DNA of 64,000 nt from contig NZ_NIHC01000003.1 in NCBI RefSeq assembly GCF_002806945.1, positions 186,001 through 250,000 on the forward strand, written 5' to 3'. Shown piece by piece: positions 18,365 to 27,162 of the stretch (positions are counted from its first letter, which is position 1; every line of letters begins with the position of its first letter). The notes beneath the pieces were generated by a model. The model made no database searches. It saw only the letters and a program-made list of their open reading frames with translations, and was not told the origin of the DNA. The position numbers were made by a program, and so were the translations under genes. Source of the stretch: Marinobacter salexigens. Its GTDB lineage: Bacteria; Pseudomonadota; Gammaproteobacteria; Pseudomonadales; Oleiphilaceae.

Positions 18365-18790
18365 ATGAAAGATCAATTCCCATTTGCTGTCGCTCGGGTA
18401 ACCCGACGCTGGCGCAAGCTGTTAGACGAACGCCTGAAAGACTTGGGCGTCACCCAGGCCCGCTGGACCACCATGGTCTACCTGCAGGAGGGAGGTGAAG
18501 GCCTGACCCAGCGCGAGCTGGCCGGTTTGATGGCCATTGAAAACCCGACACTGGTGCGCCTGCTCGACAGTCTGGAACAACAGGGATTGATTGAGCGCCG
18601 GGCCTGCCCCAACGACCGCAGAGCCCGTCGACTGCATCTCACAGACCCTGGCCGCGACTTCATGGAAGTGCTCACCGATCGTGCCAACATGCTGCGAGAC
18701 GAAATGCTGGAGGGTGTGGATGAAGGCGATATCGCGATTGCCTTGAAAGTATTCCATAAAATCATGGAAAACGGCGAAAAGCAGAAGTAG
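18365..18790 (+). CDS. MarR-family transcriptional regulator
   Basis: A 141-residue winged-helix regulator: LTQRELAGLMAIENPTLVRL is the recognition-helix region and RRACPNDRRARRLHLT the wing, with a C-terminal dimer helix. GGAG lies 8 bases before the ATG. It is followed 4 bases later by a DHA2-type efflux pump on the same strand, so it most likely represses that pump and itself, responding to a toxic ligand, as EmrR does for EmrAB. Confidence 0.93.
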   Translation: MKDQFPFAVARVTRRWRKLLDERLKDLGVTQARWTTMVYLQEGGEGLTQRELAGLMAIENPTLVRLLDSLEQQGLIERRACPNDRRARRLHLTDPGRDFMEVLTDRANMLRDEMLEGVDEGDIAIALKVFHKIMENGEKQK

Positions 18791-18794
18791 TCAC

Positions 18795-20189
18795 TTGAGT
18801 GATAATACAGTTGAAGGGCTGACGGCCCGATATGGTAATGGCTGGCGCTGGCTAGCAGTCTGTACGGTAATGGTGGGTACCATCGCGACCGTATTGAGTG
18901 CGACTGTGGTGAATGTGGCGCTCCACGAAATTATGGTGGAATTCAATATCCGCCAAGGCATGGTACATTGGCTGGCCACCGGTTTTATTGCGGCCATGAC
19001 CACCACCATGCTGGCTTCTTCGTGGCTGTTGGATCATTTTGGCGTGCGCAAGACCCTGGCGGTTGCCATGGCCGCGTTCACGGTGATATCAGTGGTTGGT
19101 GGTTTTGCCAGCTCACCGGAGCAACTCATTGCTGCTCGCATTGGCCAGGGCGCCATGGCTGGCCTTATGCAGCCCATGGGCATGTACCTGGTGTTCCGGA
19201 TTTTTCCCCGCAATCGACGCGGTCAGGCCATGGGTATTTATGGCATGGGCGTGGTGCTGGCACCAGCACTCGGGCCGGTATTGGGCGGCTTTCTGGTTGA
19301 TCAGCTGGACTGGCGCTTTGTAATGTTTGCGCCTGCCCCGGTCACATTCATCGGCGTATTTATGGCGCTGAAGTTTTTGCCTGTGCCTGCCGCCCGGCCG
19401 GCGCCCTATCGCTTTGACCTGCCCGGCCTGGTGCTTCTTGGTGCCACTATCGGGCTAGCCCTTGATGCCCTGAACCGCATGCAAAACCTGGGCAATCAGG
19501 AAGCTCGGGTCGCCCTCGAAGGGCTGGTGGCGCTGGTGCTGCTGGTTGTCTTTATTCTGCGGGAAAAGCGCATAAATCACCCCCTGGTGAATGTCAGCCT
19601 GCTGCGCAAGCCCGGCTTTCTGTATGCCAACCTGGGCGCAATGGCTCTGGGGCTTGCCTTGTTTGGCTCCACCTATCTGATTCCGTTATACGTTCAAACC
19701 GCCCTCGGCTATACAGCAACCCAGGCAGGGCTGTTGATGCTGCCGGCCGGCATTGTGTTAGGCATGACATTCCCACTGGCAGGAAAGCTGGCTGACCGTG
19801 GCGGTGATGCCCGTAAGCTGGTTATTTTCGGCATGGCAATGTTTGCGGCATCCGCCATCCTGTTTGCGGTATCTGATCTTACTCTGGCGTTTGGCTGGCT
19901 TGCCTTATGGACGGTGTTCGGGCGGATTGGAATAGGCTTCATGTTGCCATCCCTGTCTATAGGCGCACTCAACCCGCTCAAACCCGAAGAGCTTGGCGCA
20001 GGCTCCAGTACCATCAACTTTACCCGCCAGTTGGGTGGCGCCTTTGGCGTGAATATTGTGGCACTGACCATTGAATTCGGAGAGCACAGCGGCGGTATAC
20101 CCACAATCAATGCGTTTCATGCGGCCTGGTGGCTGGTTGCTGTATTTGTTGCTGTTGCGGTGCTACCTGTCTGGCGCATGCGGGCTTAG
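18795..20189 (+). CDS. DHA2-family MFS multidrug efflux transporter (EmrB/QacA-like)
   Basis: A 464-residue protein with about fourteen hydrophobic segments, as in the 14-TM drug:H+ antiporter family 2. The family C motif is seen as GIYGMGVVLAPALGPVLGGF, and SWLLDHFGVRKT is the loop 2-3 signature. The start is TTG four bases after the marR stop; no in-frame ATG exists before the first membrane segment. No membrane-fusion partner (EmrA) is encoded beside it. Confidence 0.9.
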   Translation: MSDNTVEGLTARYGNGWRWLAVCTVMVGTIATVLSATVVNVALHEIMVEFNIRQGMVHWLATGFIAAMTTTMLASSWLLDHFGVRKTLAVAMAAFTVISVVGGFASSPEQLIAARIGQGAMAGLMQPMGMYLVFRIFPRNRRGQAMGIYGMGVVLAPALGPVLGGFLVDQLDWRFVMFAPAPVTFIGVFMALKFLPVPAARPAPYRFDLPGLVLLGATIGLALDALNRMQNLGNQEARVALEGLVALVLLVVFILREKRINHPLVNVSLLRKPGFLYANLGAMALGLALFGSTYLIPLYVQTALGYTATQAGLLMLPAGIVLGMTFPLAGKLADRGGDARKLVIFGMAMFAASAILFAVSDLTLAFGWLALWTVFGRIGIGFMLPSLSIGALNPLKPEELGAGSSTINFTRQLGGAFGVNIVALTIEFGEHSGGIPTINAFHAAWWLVAVFVAVAVLPVWRMRA

Positions 20190-20348
20190 TGTCTCGCTTG
20201 GGATTCTTTGTGGCAGAACCCGAGCTATCATAGATACAACAGCGGAGATGTTGCCGGCCAGCATAGCAGCTATCATAGCGTGCACTGGTTGATGGAACTC
20301 CTTGGGGAGCAGGCTGTCACGGCAGGTTAAGAAGCAGGTTATTCTGGA

Positions 20349-21407
20349 ATGGGGTTTATGGGATTTAAAACGTATTCAGCACCGGTGTTGCTAGCGGTAA
20401 CTCTGGCGTTTCAGCCTGTATTGGCAGCAAAGTCGACAAACGCACCTGAACAGTCTGCTGCAGAGCAGGCAGCAGACCGCAGCCCCCGAGTGCCCACGTT
20501 CGAGATCAAAGGGGATCTGGCGGGCCGCTTGGACGTGTTTACCACCCAGTATGAGGATACCTTTGCCGAAGTGGGTAGCCAGCTTGCAATGGGCTATCTC
20601 GAGTTGGTGAAAGCCAACCCGGGTGTTGACCCCTGGCTGCCAGGTGAAGGCACCACAATTACCCTGCCGCGCCAGTACATAATTCCGGACGCACGCCGGG
20701 AAGGCATTGTGATTAACCTGGCGGAATACCGGCTGTACTATTTTGCCGAGGACGGCGTCCAGGTTTATCCGGTGGGCGTTGGTACGGAGGAAAACCCGTC
20801 ACCCCTTGCCGATGCGAAGGTCACCATGCCATTGGAGTCGCCGGCATGGTATCCCCCTGCCAGTATTCGTGCAGAGTACGAAGCCTCGGGCGACTTCCTG
20901 CCCCGCATGATTCCCCCCGGGCCTGATAACCCTTTGGGCACCCATGCACTCATGCTGAGCGAGAAGGGTTACCTGATTCATGGCACCAACAAGTTGTTTG
21001 GCGTGGGCATGGCGGTCAGCCACGGTTGTTTCCGAATGTATAACGAAGATATCTCCCGTTTTGTCTATCAGGTGAGCAAGGGGACACCGGTACAGGTGGT
21101 GAATAAACCCGTAAAAATGGGCATATCCGGCGGTGAGGTCTGGCTTGAGGTTCACCGTCCCGATGAGGACTACAGCCAGAAAGACAGGGATCGCCTGTGG
21201 CGCGAAGTGGCCCGGGAAGTGGAGGCTTTCCGCCAGAAACATCCGGGGGTTGAGGTTCAGCGCAAGGCAATAGAATTGGCAGTAGACCAAGCTGATGGTA
21301 TCCCGACTATGATTGGTGAGCAGGTTTCACAAGTGGCCTCTGATAAAACCGCCAAAGACAAGCAGCGTTCCGCATCAGAAGAGCCTGAGCAGAAGCTGTA
21401 TTTCTGA
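20349..21407 (+). CDS. L,D-transpeptidase (ErfK/YbiS type)
   Basis: Periplasmic enzyme that forms 3-3 crosslinks in peptidoglycan or attaches lipoprotein to it. The 352-residue product has a signal peptide (to about LAA at 27), a LysM-like stretch (GYLELVKANPGVDPWLPGEG), and a YkuD domain ending in the active-site block HGTNKLFGVGMAVSHGCFRM (catalytic Cys in SHGC). A long charged tail (about 290-352) is probably disordered. The ATG at 20349 and the one at 20358 are both possible; neither has a strong ribosome site. Confidence 0.92.
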   Translation: MGFMGFKTYSAPVLLAVTLAFQPVLAAKSTNAPEQSAAEQAADRSPRVPTFEIKGDLAGRLDVFTTQYEDTFAEVGSQLAMGYLELVKANPGVDPWLPGEGTTITLPRQYIIPDARREGIVINLAEYRLYYFAEDGVQVYPVGVGTEENPSPLADAKVTMPLESPAWYPPASIRAEYEASGDFLPRMIPPGPDNPLGTHALMLSEKGYLIHGTNKLFGVGMAVSHGCFRMYNEDISRFVYQVSKGTPVQVVNKPVKMGISGGEVWLEVHRPDEDYSQKDRDRLWREVAREVEAFRQKHPGVEVQRKAIELAVDQADGIPTMIGEQVSQVASDKTAKDKQRSASEEPEQKLYF

Positions 21408-21454
21408 TGCCCGCGGCGTCCGGCAGCTCCCTGGACAATAAACCTGGAGAATCC

Positions 21455-21671
21455 ATGAATCGAGCCATACTGATCACCGGGGCCAGCTCCGGGCTTTTTA
21501 GCAAGAGTTCGACAGCCGGGATCGAATTATTATTAATGCCGGCATAGGCCGGCCAAAGTTGACCTTGCGGCACTTTCTGAGGGTTTGCGGGTCGAACTGA
21601 AGAAGGCCAGATCACCCATTGGCTTTGTGTTACGGCGGTTGTCGGTGCCGGTACTCGCCAAAGTGTTCTGA
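21455..21671 (+). pseudogene. Decayed short-chain dehydrogenase/reductase (SDR) remnant
   Basis: Three SDR pieces lie in three frames over 217 bases, where an intact gene needs about 750. The first (frame of 21455) reads MNRAILITGASSG, the N-terminal Rossmann glycine motif. The second (21505-21561) reads EFDSRDRIIINAGIGRP, the NAG block. The third (21558-21671) reads LAALSEGLRVELKKA joined to PIGFVLRRLSVPVLAKVF, the SDR C-terminus, and ends in TGA. A ribosome site (TGGAGA) still precedes the ATG. Large internal deletions and frameshifts make it non-functional. Confidence 0.78.
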
Positions 21672-21698
21672 GTCATCTTCTGCATTCGGGGAGGCGAT

Positions 21699-23198
21699 AT
21701 GCAATATTACCGACCCACAGTATCAGGTCGCCAGAATCGGCTGAAAGTGTGGGCCGCGGTTTTTATGGCCGGTGCCTTGCTCTGTCTTACGTCACTGGCC
21801 CATCAAGTGTTCGCCCAGCAAAAAAGCTCGGGAACGGCACTTGTTCTGACGGTTGAGGGCGCCATTGGCCCCGCTACCATGGACTATATTGTTCGCGGCA
21901 TTCGCCGGGCAGAGTCCGAAGAGGCCCGGTTGGTGATTCTCGAGATAGACACGCCCGGCGGTCTCATGGATTCCATGCGGGGCATCATTAAAGCCATTCT
22001 CAGCTCTGATGTGCCTGTGGCCACTTATGTTTCCCCCCAAGGCGCTCGGGCGGCCAGTGCCGGTACTTATATACTTTATGGCAGTCATATTGCCGCAATG
22101 GCGCCGGCCACCAACCTGGGTTCGGCAACGCCGGTTCAAATGGGCGGCTTGCCCGGCAGCCCGGAGCCTGCAGAACCATCGGCGGACCCCCGGCCTGATG
22201 ACGATAACGCCAAAAGCGAAAACCCTCCTGCCCACAGCAAGCGCCGTGGCGAAACGGCCATGGAACGCAAGGTTCTGGAAGATGCTGTCAGCTACATACG
22301 AGGGCTGGCAGAGCGCCACAGTCGCAATGCCGACTGGGCAGAAGAGGCCGTGCGTGAGGCGGTGAACCTGGGTGCCAGTGAGGCACTGGAGCGCAATGTA
22401 ATTGATGTGATTGCAGCAGATTTGCCCGCGCTTCTACGCCAGATTGACGGGCGCTGGGTGACCTTGGCATCTGGTGAGACAAGGTTGCAAACAGCCGGGC
22501 TGGAGCTGGTTCGTATGCAGCCAGACTGGCGCACTCGCCTGCTTTCCGTCATTACTAATCCCAACGTGGCCTATTTCCTGATGATTATCGGGTTCTACGG
22601 CATTATTTTTGAACTGGCAAACCCAGGCGCAGTGGTGCCGGGCGTGATTGGCGCCATCTGCCTGATCCTTGCCATGTTTGCTTTTCAGGTACTGTCGGTT
22701 AACTACGCCGGATTGGCGCTGGTGTTGCTTGGGCTGGCATTTATTGTGGGTGAGTCTTTCGTGCCCAGCTTTGGCATTCTCGGTGTGGGCGGCATAGTTG
22801 CGTTTGTTGCCGGCTCAGTCATTCTTATGGATGGTAGTCACCGCGCTATTTCCTTGCCGGCCATTGGTGGCACCGCAGTGGTGGCGGCAGGTTTCATATT
22901 GTGGACCGTTGCGCGGTTTGCCGGGTTACGGAAAAAACGCCCGGTGAGTGGCACCGAGCAGATAATCGGACAAAAAGCCGCTGCCCTGAACGATTTCGAG
23001 GAAAAGCATGGCGACTATCGAGGGCATGTGCGGCTCAGCGGAGAGCGTTGGAGAGCCCTCAGTGAACACCCTGTGCGCCAGGGTACAATCTTGCAGGTTA
23101 CTGCCATTGAGGGTTTGACGGTCAGCGTAGAGGTGTCTGACGAGTCGAAGGCGAGGCAGGCACAGAGTAGCCAGCAGCAAAATGAGGAGGCTGTATGA
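21699..23198 (+). CDS. NfeD-family membrane-bound ClpP-class serine protease
   Basis: A 499-residue membrane protein with signal peptide (1-40), a ClpP-like protease domain (about 45-240; ILEIDTPGGLMDSMRGI, and the nucleophile region ARAASAGTYI), four membrane segments (about 285-410), and a C-terminal OB-fold NfeD domain (about 430-485). An insertion rich in Pro, Glu and Asp (about 150-185) interrupts the protease domain. This is the 1510-N/STOPP type, whose known partners are stomatins; the slipin gene overlaps its stop by 4 bases, so the pair is coupled. Confidence 0.92.
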   Translation: MQYYRPTVSGRQNRLKVWAAVFMAGALLCLTSLAHQVFAQQKSSGTALVLTVEGAIGPATMDYIVRGIRRAESEEARLVILEIDTPGGLMDSMRGIIKAILSSDVPVATYVSPQGARAASAGTYILYGSHIAAMAPATNLGSATPVQMGGLPGSPEPAEPSADPRPDDDNAKSENPPAHSKRRGETAMERKVLEDAVSYIRGLAERHSRNADWAEEAVREAVNLGASEALERNVIDVIAADLPALLRQIDGRWVTLASGETRLQTAGLELVRMQPDWRTRLLSVITNPNVAYFLMIIGFYGIIFELANPGAVVPGVIGAICLILAMFAFQVLSVNYAGLALVLLGLAFIVGESFVPSFGILGVGGIVAFVAGSVILMDGSHRAISLPAIGGTAVVAAGFILWTVARFAGLRKKRPVSGTEQIIGQKAAALNDFEEKHGDYRGHVRLSGERWRALSEHPVRQGTILQVTAIEGLTVSVEVSDESKARQAQSSQQQNEEAV

Positions 23199-23980
23199 TT
23201 GGTGAACTGATTCCCTGGTTGGCACCCGTTGTGGTGCTGATACTGATTCTGGGTTCTGCCATCAAGATTTTGCCGGAGTACCAGCGTGGTGTGGTGTTTT
23301 TTCTGGGACGCTTTCAGGGCGTGAAAGGCCCCGGGCTCATTATTGTGATCCCGGGCATTCAGCAGCTTGTACGAGTGGATTTGCGAGTAATCACTCTGGA
23401 TGTGCCCAGCCAGGACGTGATTTCCCGGGATAACGTAACTGTAAGGGTTAACGCAGTGCTGTATTTCCGGGTGGTGGATCCGGAGCGTGCGATTATCCGG
23501 GTGGAGGACTTCAATACAGCGACCAGCCAGCTATCCCAGACTACGCTTCGTTCTGTGCTGGGTAAGCACGATCTCGATGAGATGCTGTCCGAGCGTGACA
23601 AACTTAATGCGGACATTCAGGAAATTATTGATACTCAGACTGAAGAATGGGGGATCAAGGTTGCCAATGTAGAGATCAAGCATGTAGATCTTGATGAATC
23701 CATGATTCGGGCCATAGCGCGGCAAGCTGAAGCCGAACGGGAGCGGCGGGCGAAAGTGATTCATGCAGAAGGTGAGTTGCAGGCGTCGAAAAAGCTCGTA
23801 GAGGCGGCAAAGGTAATGTCAGCAGATTCAGGGGCCATGCAGTTGCGCTACATGCAAACCCTCGCCGATATGGGTAATACCAATTCGTCCACCATCGTTT
23901 TTCCGTTACCAATGGACATGATAAGGACGTTTATGGAGAAAACGCCGGCCAACAACCCACCAAAGCAGCCGGAGTCATAG
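23195..23980 (+). CDS. Slipin/stomatin-like SPFH protein
   Basis: A 261-residue membrane-anchored scaffold of the SPFH/Band 7 family. One N-terminal hydrophobic segment (8-25) is followed by the SPFH domain (ILPEYQRGVVFFLGRFQGVK, then LDVPSQDVISRDNVTV) and a helical region EAERERRAKVIHAEGELQAS that drives oligomerisation. It starts in the ATGA overlap with the NfeD protease, its known functional partner in archaea and bacteria (membrane quality control or fluidity). A strong terminator follows. Confidence 0.93.
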   Translation: MIGELIPWLAPVVVLILILGSAIKILPEYQRGVVFFLGRFQGVKGPGLIIVIPGIQQLVRVDLRVITLDVPSQDVISRDNVTVRVNAVLYFRVVDPERAIIRVEDFNTATSQLSQTTLRSVLGKHDLDEMLSERDKLNADIQEIIDTQTEEWGIKVANVEIKHVDLDESMIRAIARQAEAERERRAKVIHAEGELQASKKLVEAAKVMSADSGAMQLRYMQTLADMGNTNSSTIVFPLPMDMIRTFMEKTPANNPPKQPES

Positions 23981-24037
23981 AACAAGAGTGCCGGAGGGCC
24001 AGTAAGGAAGGGCTCGGGGAGCAGGGTGAGGGAAATT

Positions 24038-24065
24038 AAAAAGGCCGGGAATCCCGGCCTTTTTC
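24038..24065. terminator. Bidirectional intrinsic terminator
   Basis: AAAAAGGCCGGGA pairs with TCCCGGCCTTTTT around a short loop. The run of T on both strands lets it end the nfeD-slipin transcript and the opposite-strand OprI-like gene. Confidence 0.85.
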
Positions 24066-24088
24066 TATCGTGCTTTCAAGCTGAAGTC

Positions 24089-24370
24089 TTACTTCTTGCT
24101 TGCACGCTCAAGCATACGCTTTGCACGCTCGTTTGCTTCGTCAGCAGACTTCTGGGCTGCTTTTGCAGCGGCCAGAGCGCGGTCAGCGGTCTGCTGAGCA
24201 GAACGTGCAGCGCTGGCTGCGCTGTTAGCGGTGTTCAGTGCGTTGTCTGCAGACTGTTCAGCAGCACTTGCAGTTGCATTGGCTTCGTCAAGAGCGCCTT
24301 GGTCGCTAGTTGCACAACCTGCAGTCAGAGCAGTAGCTAGTGCGATTCCGGCGATAGTCAGTTTACGCAT
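24089..24370 (-). CDS. oprI: Alanine-zipper outer-membrane lipoprotein, OprI/Lpp type
   Basis: A 93-residue major lipoprotein. Signal with lipobox LTAGC (Cys19), then a long helix with Ala at heptad positions (about 30-80), as in the trimeric coiled coil of Pseudomonas OprI and E. coli Lpp. The C-terminus ends in two lysines; in Lpp the terminal Lys is joined to peptidoglycan. AAGGGG stands about 8 bases before the ATG and a TATACT -10 candidate lies near 24420. The gene beside it (24577-25140) encodes an L,D-transpeptidase, the enzyme class that makes or breaks this bond. Confidence 0.88.
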   Translation of the reverse strand: MRKLTIAGIALATALTAGCATSDQGALDEANATASAAEQSADNALNTANSAASAARSAQQTADRALAAAKAAQKSADEANERAKRMLERASKK

Positions 24371-24576
24371 TGTAAATCCCCTTATTGGTCGAGTTATTTC
24401 CTGTAAATCCAGAAGTCAGTATAGACCACTTCCTCAAAGCTTCGGCCCGATAGATAGGTATTCACTACCGGGGTCGTTAAACAGTGTAAAACACTCTGAG
24501 AAGAAATGTTAACTCAGTATATGTATATTTTCTTAGGATATGACAGCAACTTAATACTTACCCCGCGAGAAAGTCA

Positions 24577-25140
24577 TCAGGGAACGATGCGTATTGGCGT
24601 GCCGTCATTAACCAACTGCCAGATTTCGTCCATTTCCTGGTTGTTAACGGCAATGCACCCGTTAGTCCAGTCCAGGCCTGCATAAGCGAATGCCATATCT
24701 TCTGCGCCATTGGGCAGACCATGGATCATAATGCTGCCTCCAGGGCTCAGACCCCAGTTTTCGGCCATTTCACGATCTGTTTTGCTGGGGTAGGAAATGT
24801 GAATGGACTTGTAAAAATCGCTGCCTGGATTGCGCCAGTCGAGCATGTACTCGCCCTCAGGTGTGCGCTGATCGCCTTCATAGAGCTTATGTCCCTCAGG
24901 GTTATCCCCAAGAGAGATGCGGTAGCTGCGCACAATTTCGTCCCCGTTCATCAAGAAAAGCCGGCGCTTCCCTTTTTTTACCAATACCTTGTTTACTACC
25001 AGAGAGTCGCGCGGAGAAGCCTCGACCAGCGGTGGCATGCGGGTATCGGCTTTGGCCAGCAGTTCGGTGCCGTAGGCAGGAATGCCTGCAGTAACAAAAA
25101 GTGCCAGAAGGCACCGGGTCAGAAAACGAGAAATAGCCAT
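24577..25140 (-). CDS. L,D-transpeptidase family protein with TNGC active site
   Basis: A 187-residue exported YkuD-fold enzyme. Signal peptide 1-25; catalytic region GGSIMIHGLPNG followed by LDWTNGCIAVNNQEMDEIW, with the nucleophile Cys in TNGC in place of the more usual SHGC. The domain fills almost the whole mature protein and no LysM is seen. It could attach the neighbouring OprI-like lipoprotein to peptidoglycan, or cleave it as E. coli DpaA/LdtF does; sequence alone does not decide. Confidence 0.88.
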   Translation of the reverse strand: MAISRFLTRCLLALFVTAGIPAYGTELLAKADTRMPPLVEASPRDSLVVNKVLVKKGKRRLFLMNGDEIVRSYRISLGDNPEGHKLYEGDQRTPEGEYMLDWRNPGSDFYKSIHISYPSKTDREMAENWGLSPGGSIMIHGLPNGAEDMAFAYAGLDWTNGCIAVNNQEMDEIWQLVNDGTPIRIVP

Positions 25141-25239
25141 ATCCCTAACTTACCAATGATTAATCTTCACACAGAGCTGTTTATAACATAACCGGTTGGC
25201 TGGATGTTAAGGGGTTTTGTTAACTTTTATGGCTATCCG

Positions 25240-26964
25240 TCAGACATTTTGTGACTTATCCATTTTTAAGCCAACCTTGGTAACCTGATCGGCCTCGGTA
25301 GCCCTCGCTACCAACTTGACGGGCCCCACAACTACGATATCGCCAACAACCGGGTGGCCCTTGGTGCGCTTGGCAAAGCATTCGGCCAGTGACAACTCTG
25401 GCTGCAGATCATCAAATTCGATGCCGTAAACCTGCTCGACATCACCAAGCAAGGCGTCACCGTTCAGCACGAAGTCCCCGAAAAACGCTCTTTCAGCAAG
25501 ATATTTTGGTGTCTGACGACCGCTCAGTGACTTGCCAAGTTCTTTCATTACGCTGGGCGTAGCAAACATGGCCACCATGTCGCCACTGGATACTTCCAGC
25601 TCAGCCTTTGGCTGCAGACAGACCCGGTTGCGGAATACCCCGGCAACGGCAGTGTTTTCCGGAAAATGCAGTTGGCTCAGCAACCTGGGTGTTTCCCAAT
25701 TTTCACCCCGTAAGGGGAACAGCATCAGTTCGTGATCGCCGGCCGCCGGTGCGTCAAGCGGCAAACGGCGAAAGGGCTCGCCGTTTGCGGGAATTTCCAA
25801 ACGCAGCAGGCGTGCCAGCGGTGTAATGGTGGTGCCTTGAACCAGCAGAGAAACCAGCACAATAAAAAAGGCCGCATGAAATACCAATTGCGCTTCCGGA
25901 AGCCCGGCAATGATCGGGAACAGCGCCAGTACGATCGGCACGGCACCCCGCAACCCCACCCAGCTGATGAAGCCCAGTTCCCGGCGGTTAAAACCAAAGG
26001 GCCAGATAGTCGCCATAACGGTAATCGGCCTGATTACAAAAATCAGCGCTAAGGCCAGGACCAGGCCCGCCCCTGCCAGTGGCAACAGATCGGATGGATT
26101 AACCAGCAAACCAAGAATCAGGAACAGGCAAAGCTGTGCCAGCCATGCCAGGCCATCGTGAACCTGCAGTATCATTGGCATCATACGTACCTTGCGGTTA
26201 CCAATCACAACGCCGCAGAGGTAGATGGCCAGGAATCCGCTGCCGCCGAGCAGGTTAATAACGGAGAATAATAGAATGCCCGCGGCCACTACCAGCAGTG
26301 GATAGAGTGATGGCATAAGGCGAATGCGATTGGTCAACTCGGAAATCAGAAAACCGCCAATGACACCGCCAATACCACCAATACTGAACTGCTTGAACAG
26401 GAGGATCAGTGAGTCCTGAATAGCGTGATCGCCGTCGCTGGCAATCAAGGTGACCATCATCAGCGTGAGGAAGATCGCCATGGGGTCGTTACTGCCGGAT
26501 TCGATTTCCAGTGTGGCGCTAACCCGCTCATTCAGGTGCAAACCACGGCCCTGCAGTAATGAAAACACGGCGGCTGCGTCGGTGGATGAAATAATGGAGC
26601 CTACAAGCAGTGCGGTCATCCAGCTCAGATCGAAAACCAACCAGGCGACCAGTGCAGACCCAAGGGCAGTCATGGCAACGCCAACCGTCGCCAGTAGCAT
26701 CGCGGGCTTCAGGCCTACGCGAAAGGTTTCCGCCCGGGTGCGCATTCCGCCATCCAGAAGGATAACCCCCAGTGCCAGGCTGGCCACAAGGAACGAGAGT
26801 TGGAAATCGTCGAATTCAATGCCGCCCGGGCCGTCTTTGCCCATCATCATGCCCACACCCAGGAATACCAACAGCACCGGCATGCCTACCCGGCTGGAAA
26901 GCGGGCTCAAAAGGATGCTGATGACAAGCATCAGAGCACCGACCAGGGTAAGCATTGGATCCAT
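25240..26964 (-). CDS. nhaP2: K+/H+ antiporter NhaP2/CvrA
   Basis: Inner-membrane CPA1 cation:proton antiporter of 574 residues. About twelve membrane segments occupy 1-390; the ion-binding core shows SSTDAAAVF and ESGSNDPMAIFLT. The C-terminal part (about 400-570) holds a RCK_C/TrkA-C-like region and a CorC_HlyC-type domain, as in E. coli CvrA. GGAG lies before the ATG. It exports K+ to control turgor and pH, useful in a variable-salinity habitat (inference). Confidence 0.93.
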   Translation of the reverse strand: MDPMLTLVGALMLVISILLSPLSSRVGMPVLLVFLGVGMMMGKDGPGGIEFDDFQLSFLVASLALGVILLDGGMRTRAETFRVGLKPAMLLATVGVAMTALGSALVAWLVFDLSWMTALLVGSIISSTDAAAVFSLLQGRGLHLNERVSATLEIESGSNDPMAIFLTLMMVTLIASDGDHAIQDSLILLFKQFSIGGIGGVIGGFLISELTNRIRLMPSLYPLLVVAAGILLFSVINLLGGSGFLAIYLCGVVIGNRKVRMMPMILQVHDGLAWLAQLCLFLILGLLVNPSDLLPLAGAGLVLALALIFVIRPITVMATIWPFGFNRRELGFISWVGLRGAVPIVLALFPIIAGLPEAQLVFHAAFFIVLVSLLVQGTTITPLARLLRLEIPANGEPFRRLPLDAPAAGDHELMLFPLRGENWETPRLLSQLHFPENTAVAGVFRNRVCLQPKAELEVSSGDMVAMFATPSVMKELGKSLSGRQTPKYLAERAFFGDFVLNGDALLGDVEQVYGIEFDDLQPELSLAECFAKRTKGHPVVGDIVVVGPVKLVARATEADQVTKVGLKMDKSQNV

Positions 26965-27162
26965 CAGAACTCCGTATGTGGGTGCCTGGCGAAAACAATG
27001 GAGGCGCCAGTATTGTGCAGGTAATCAGGCGGTTAGACGGGGCACCCACAGATGCGATGCCGCCACCCGCTCGACACTGAATTTTCAATGCCTTTCAGTA
27101 TCTCTGTAAAGCACATTTGTATCAAATGCTTGGCGGGTGGTAGTCACCTTCATTTTTAAAAA

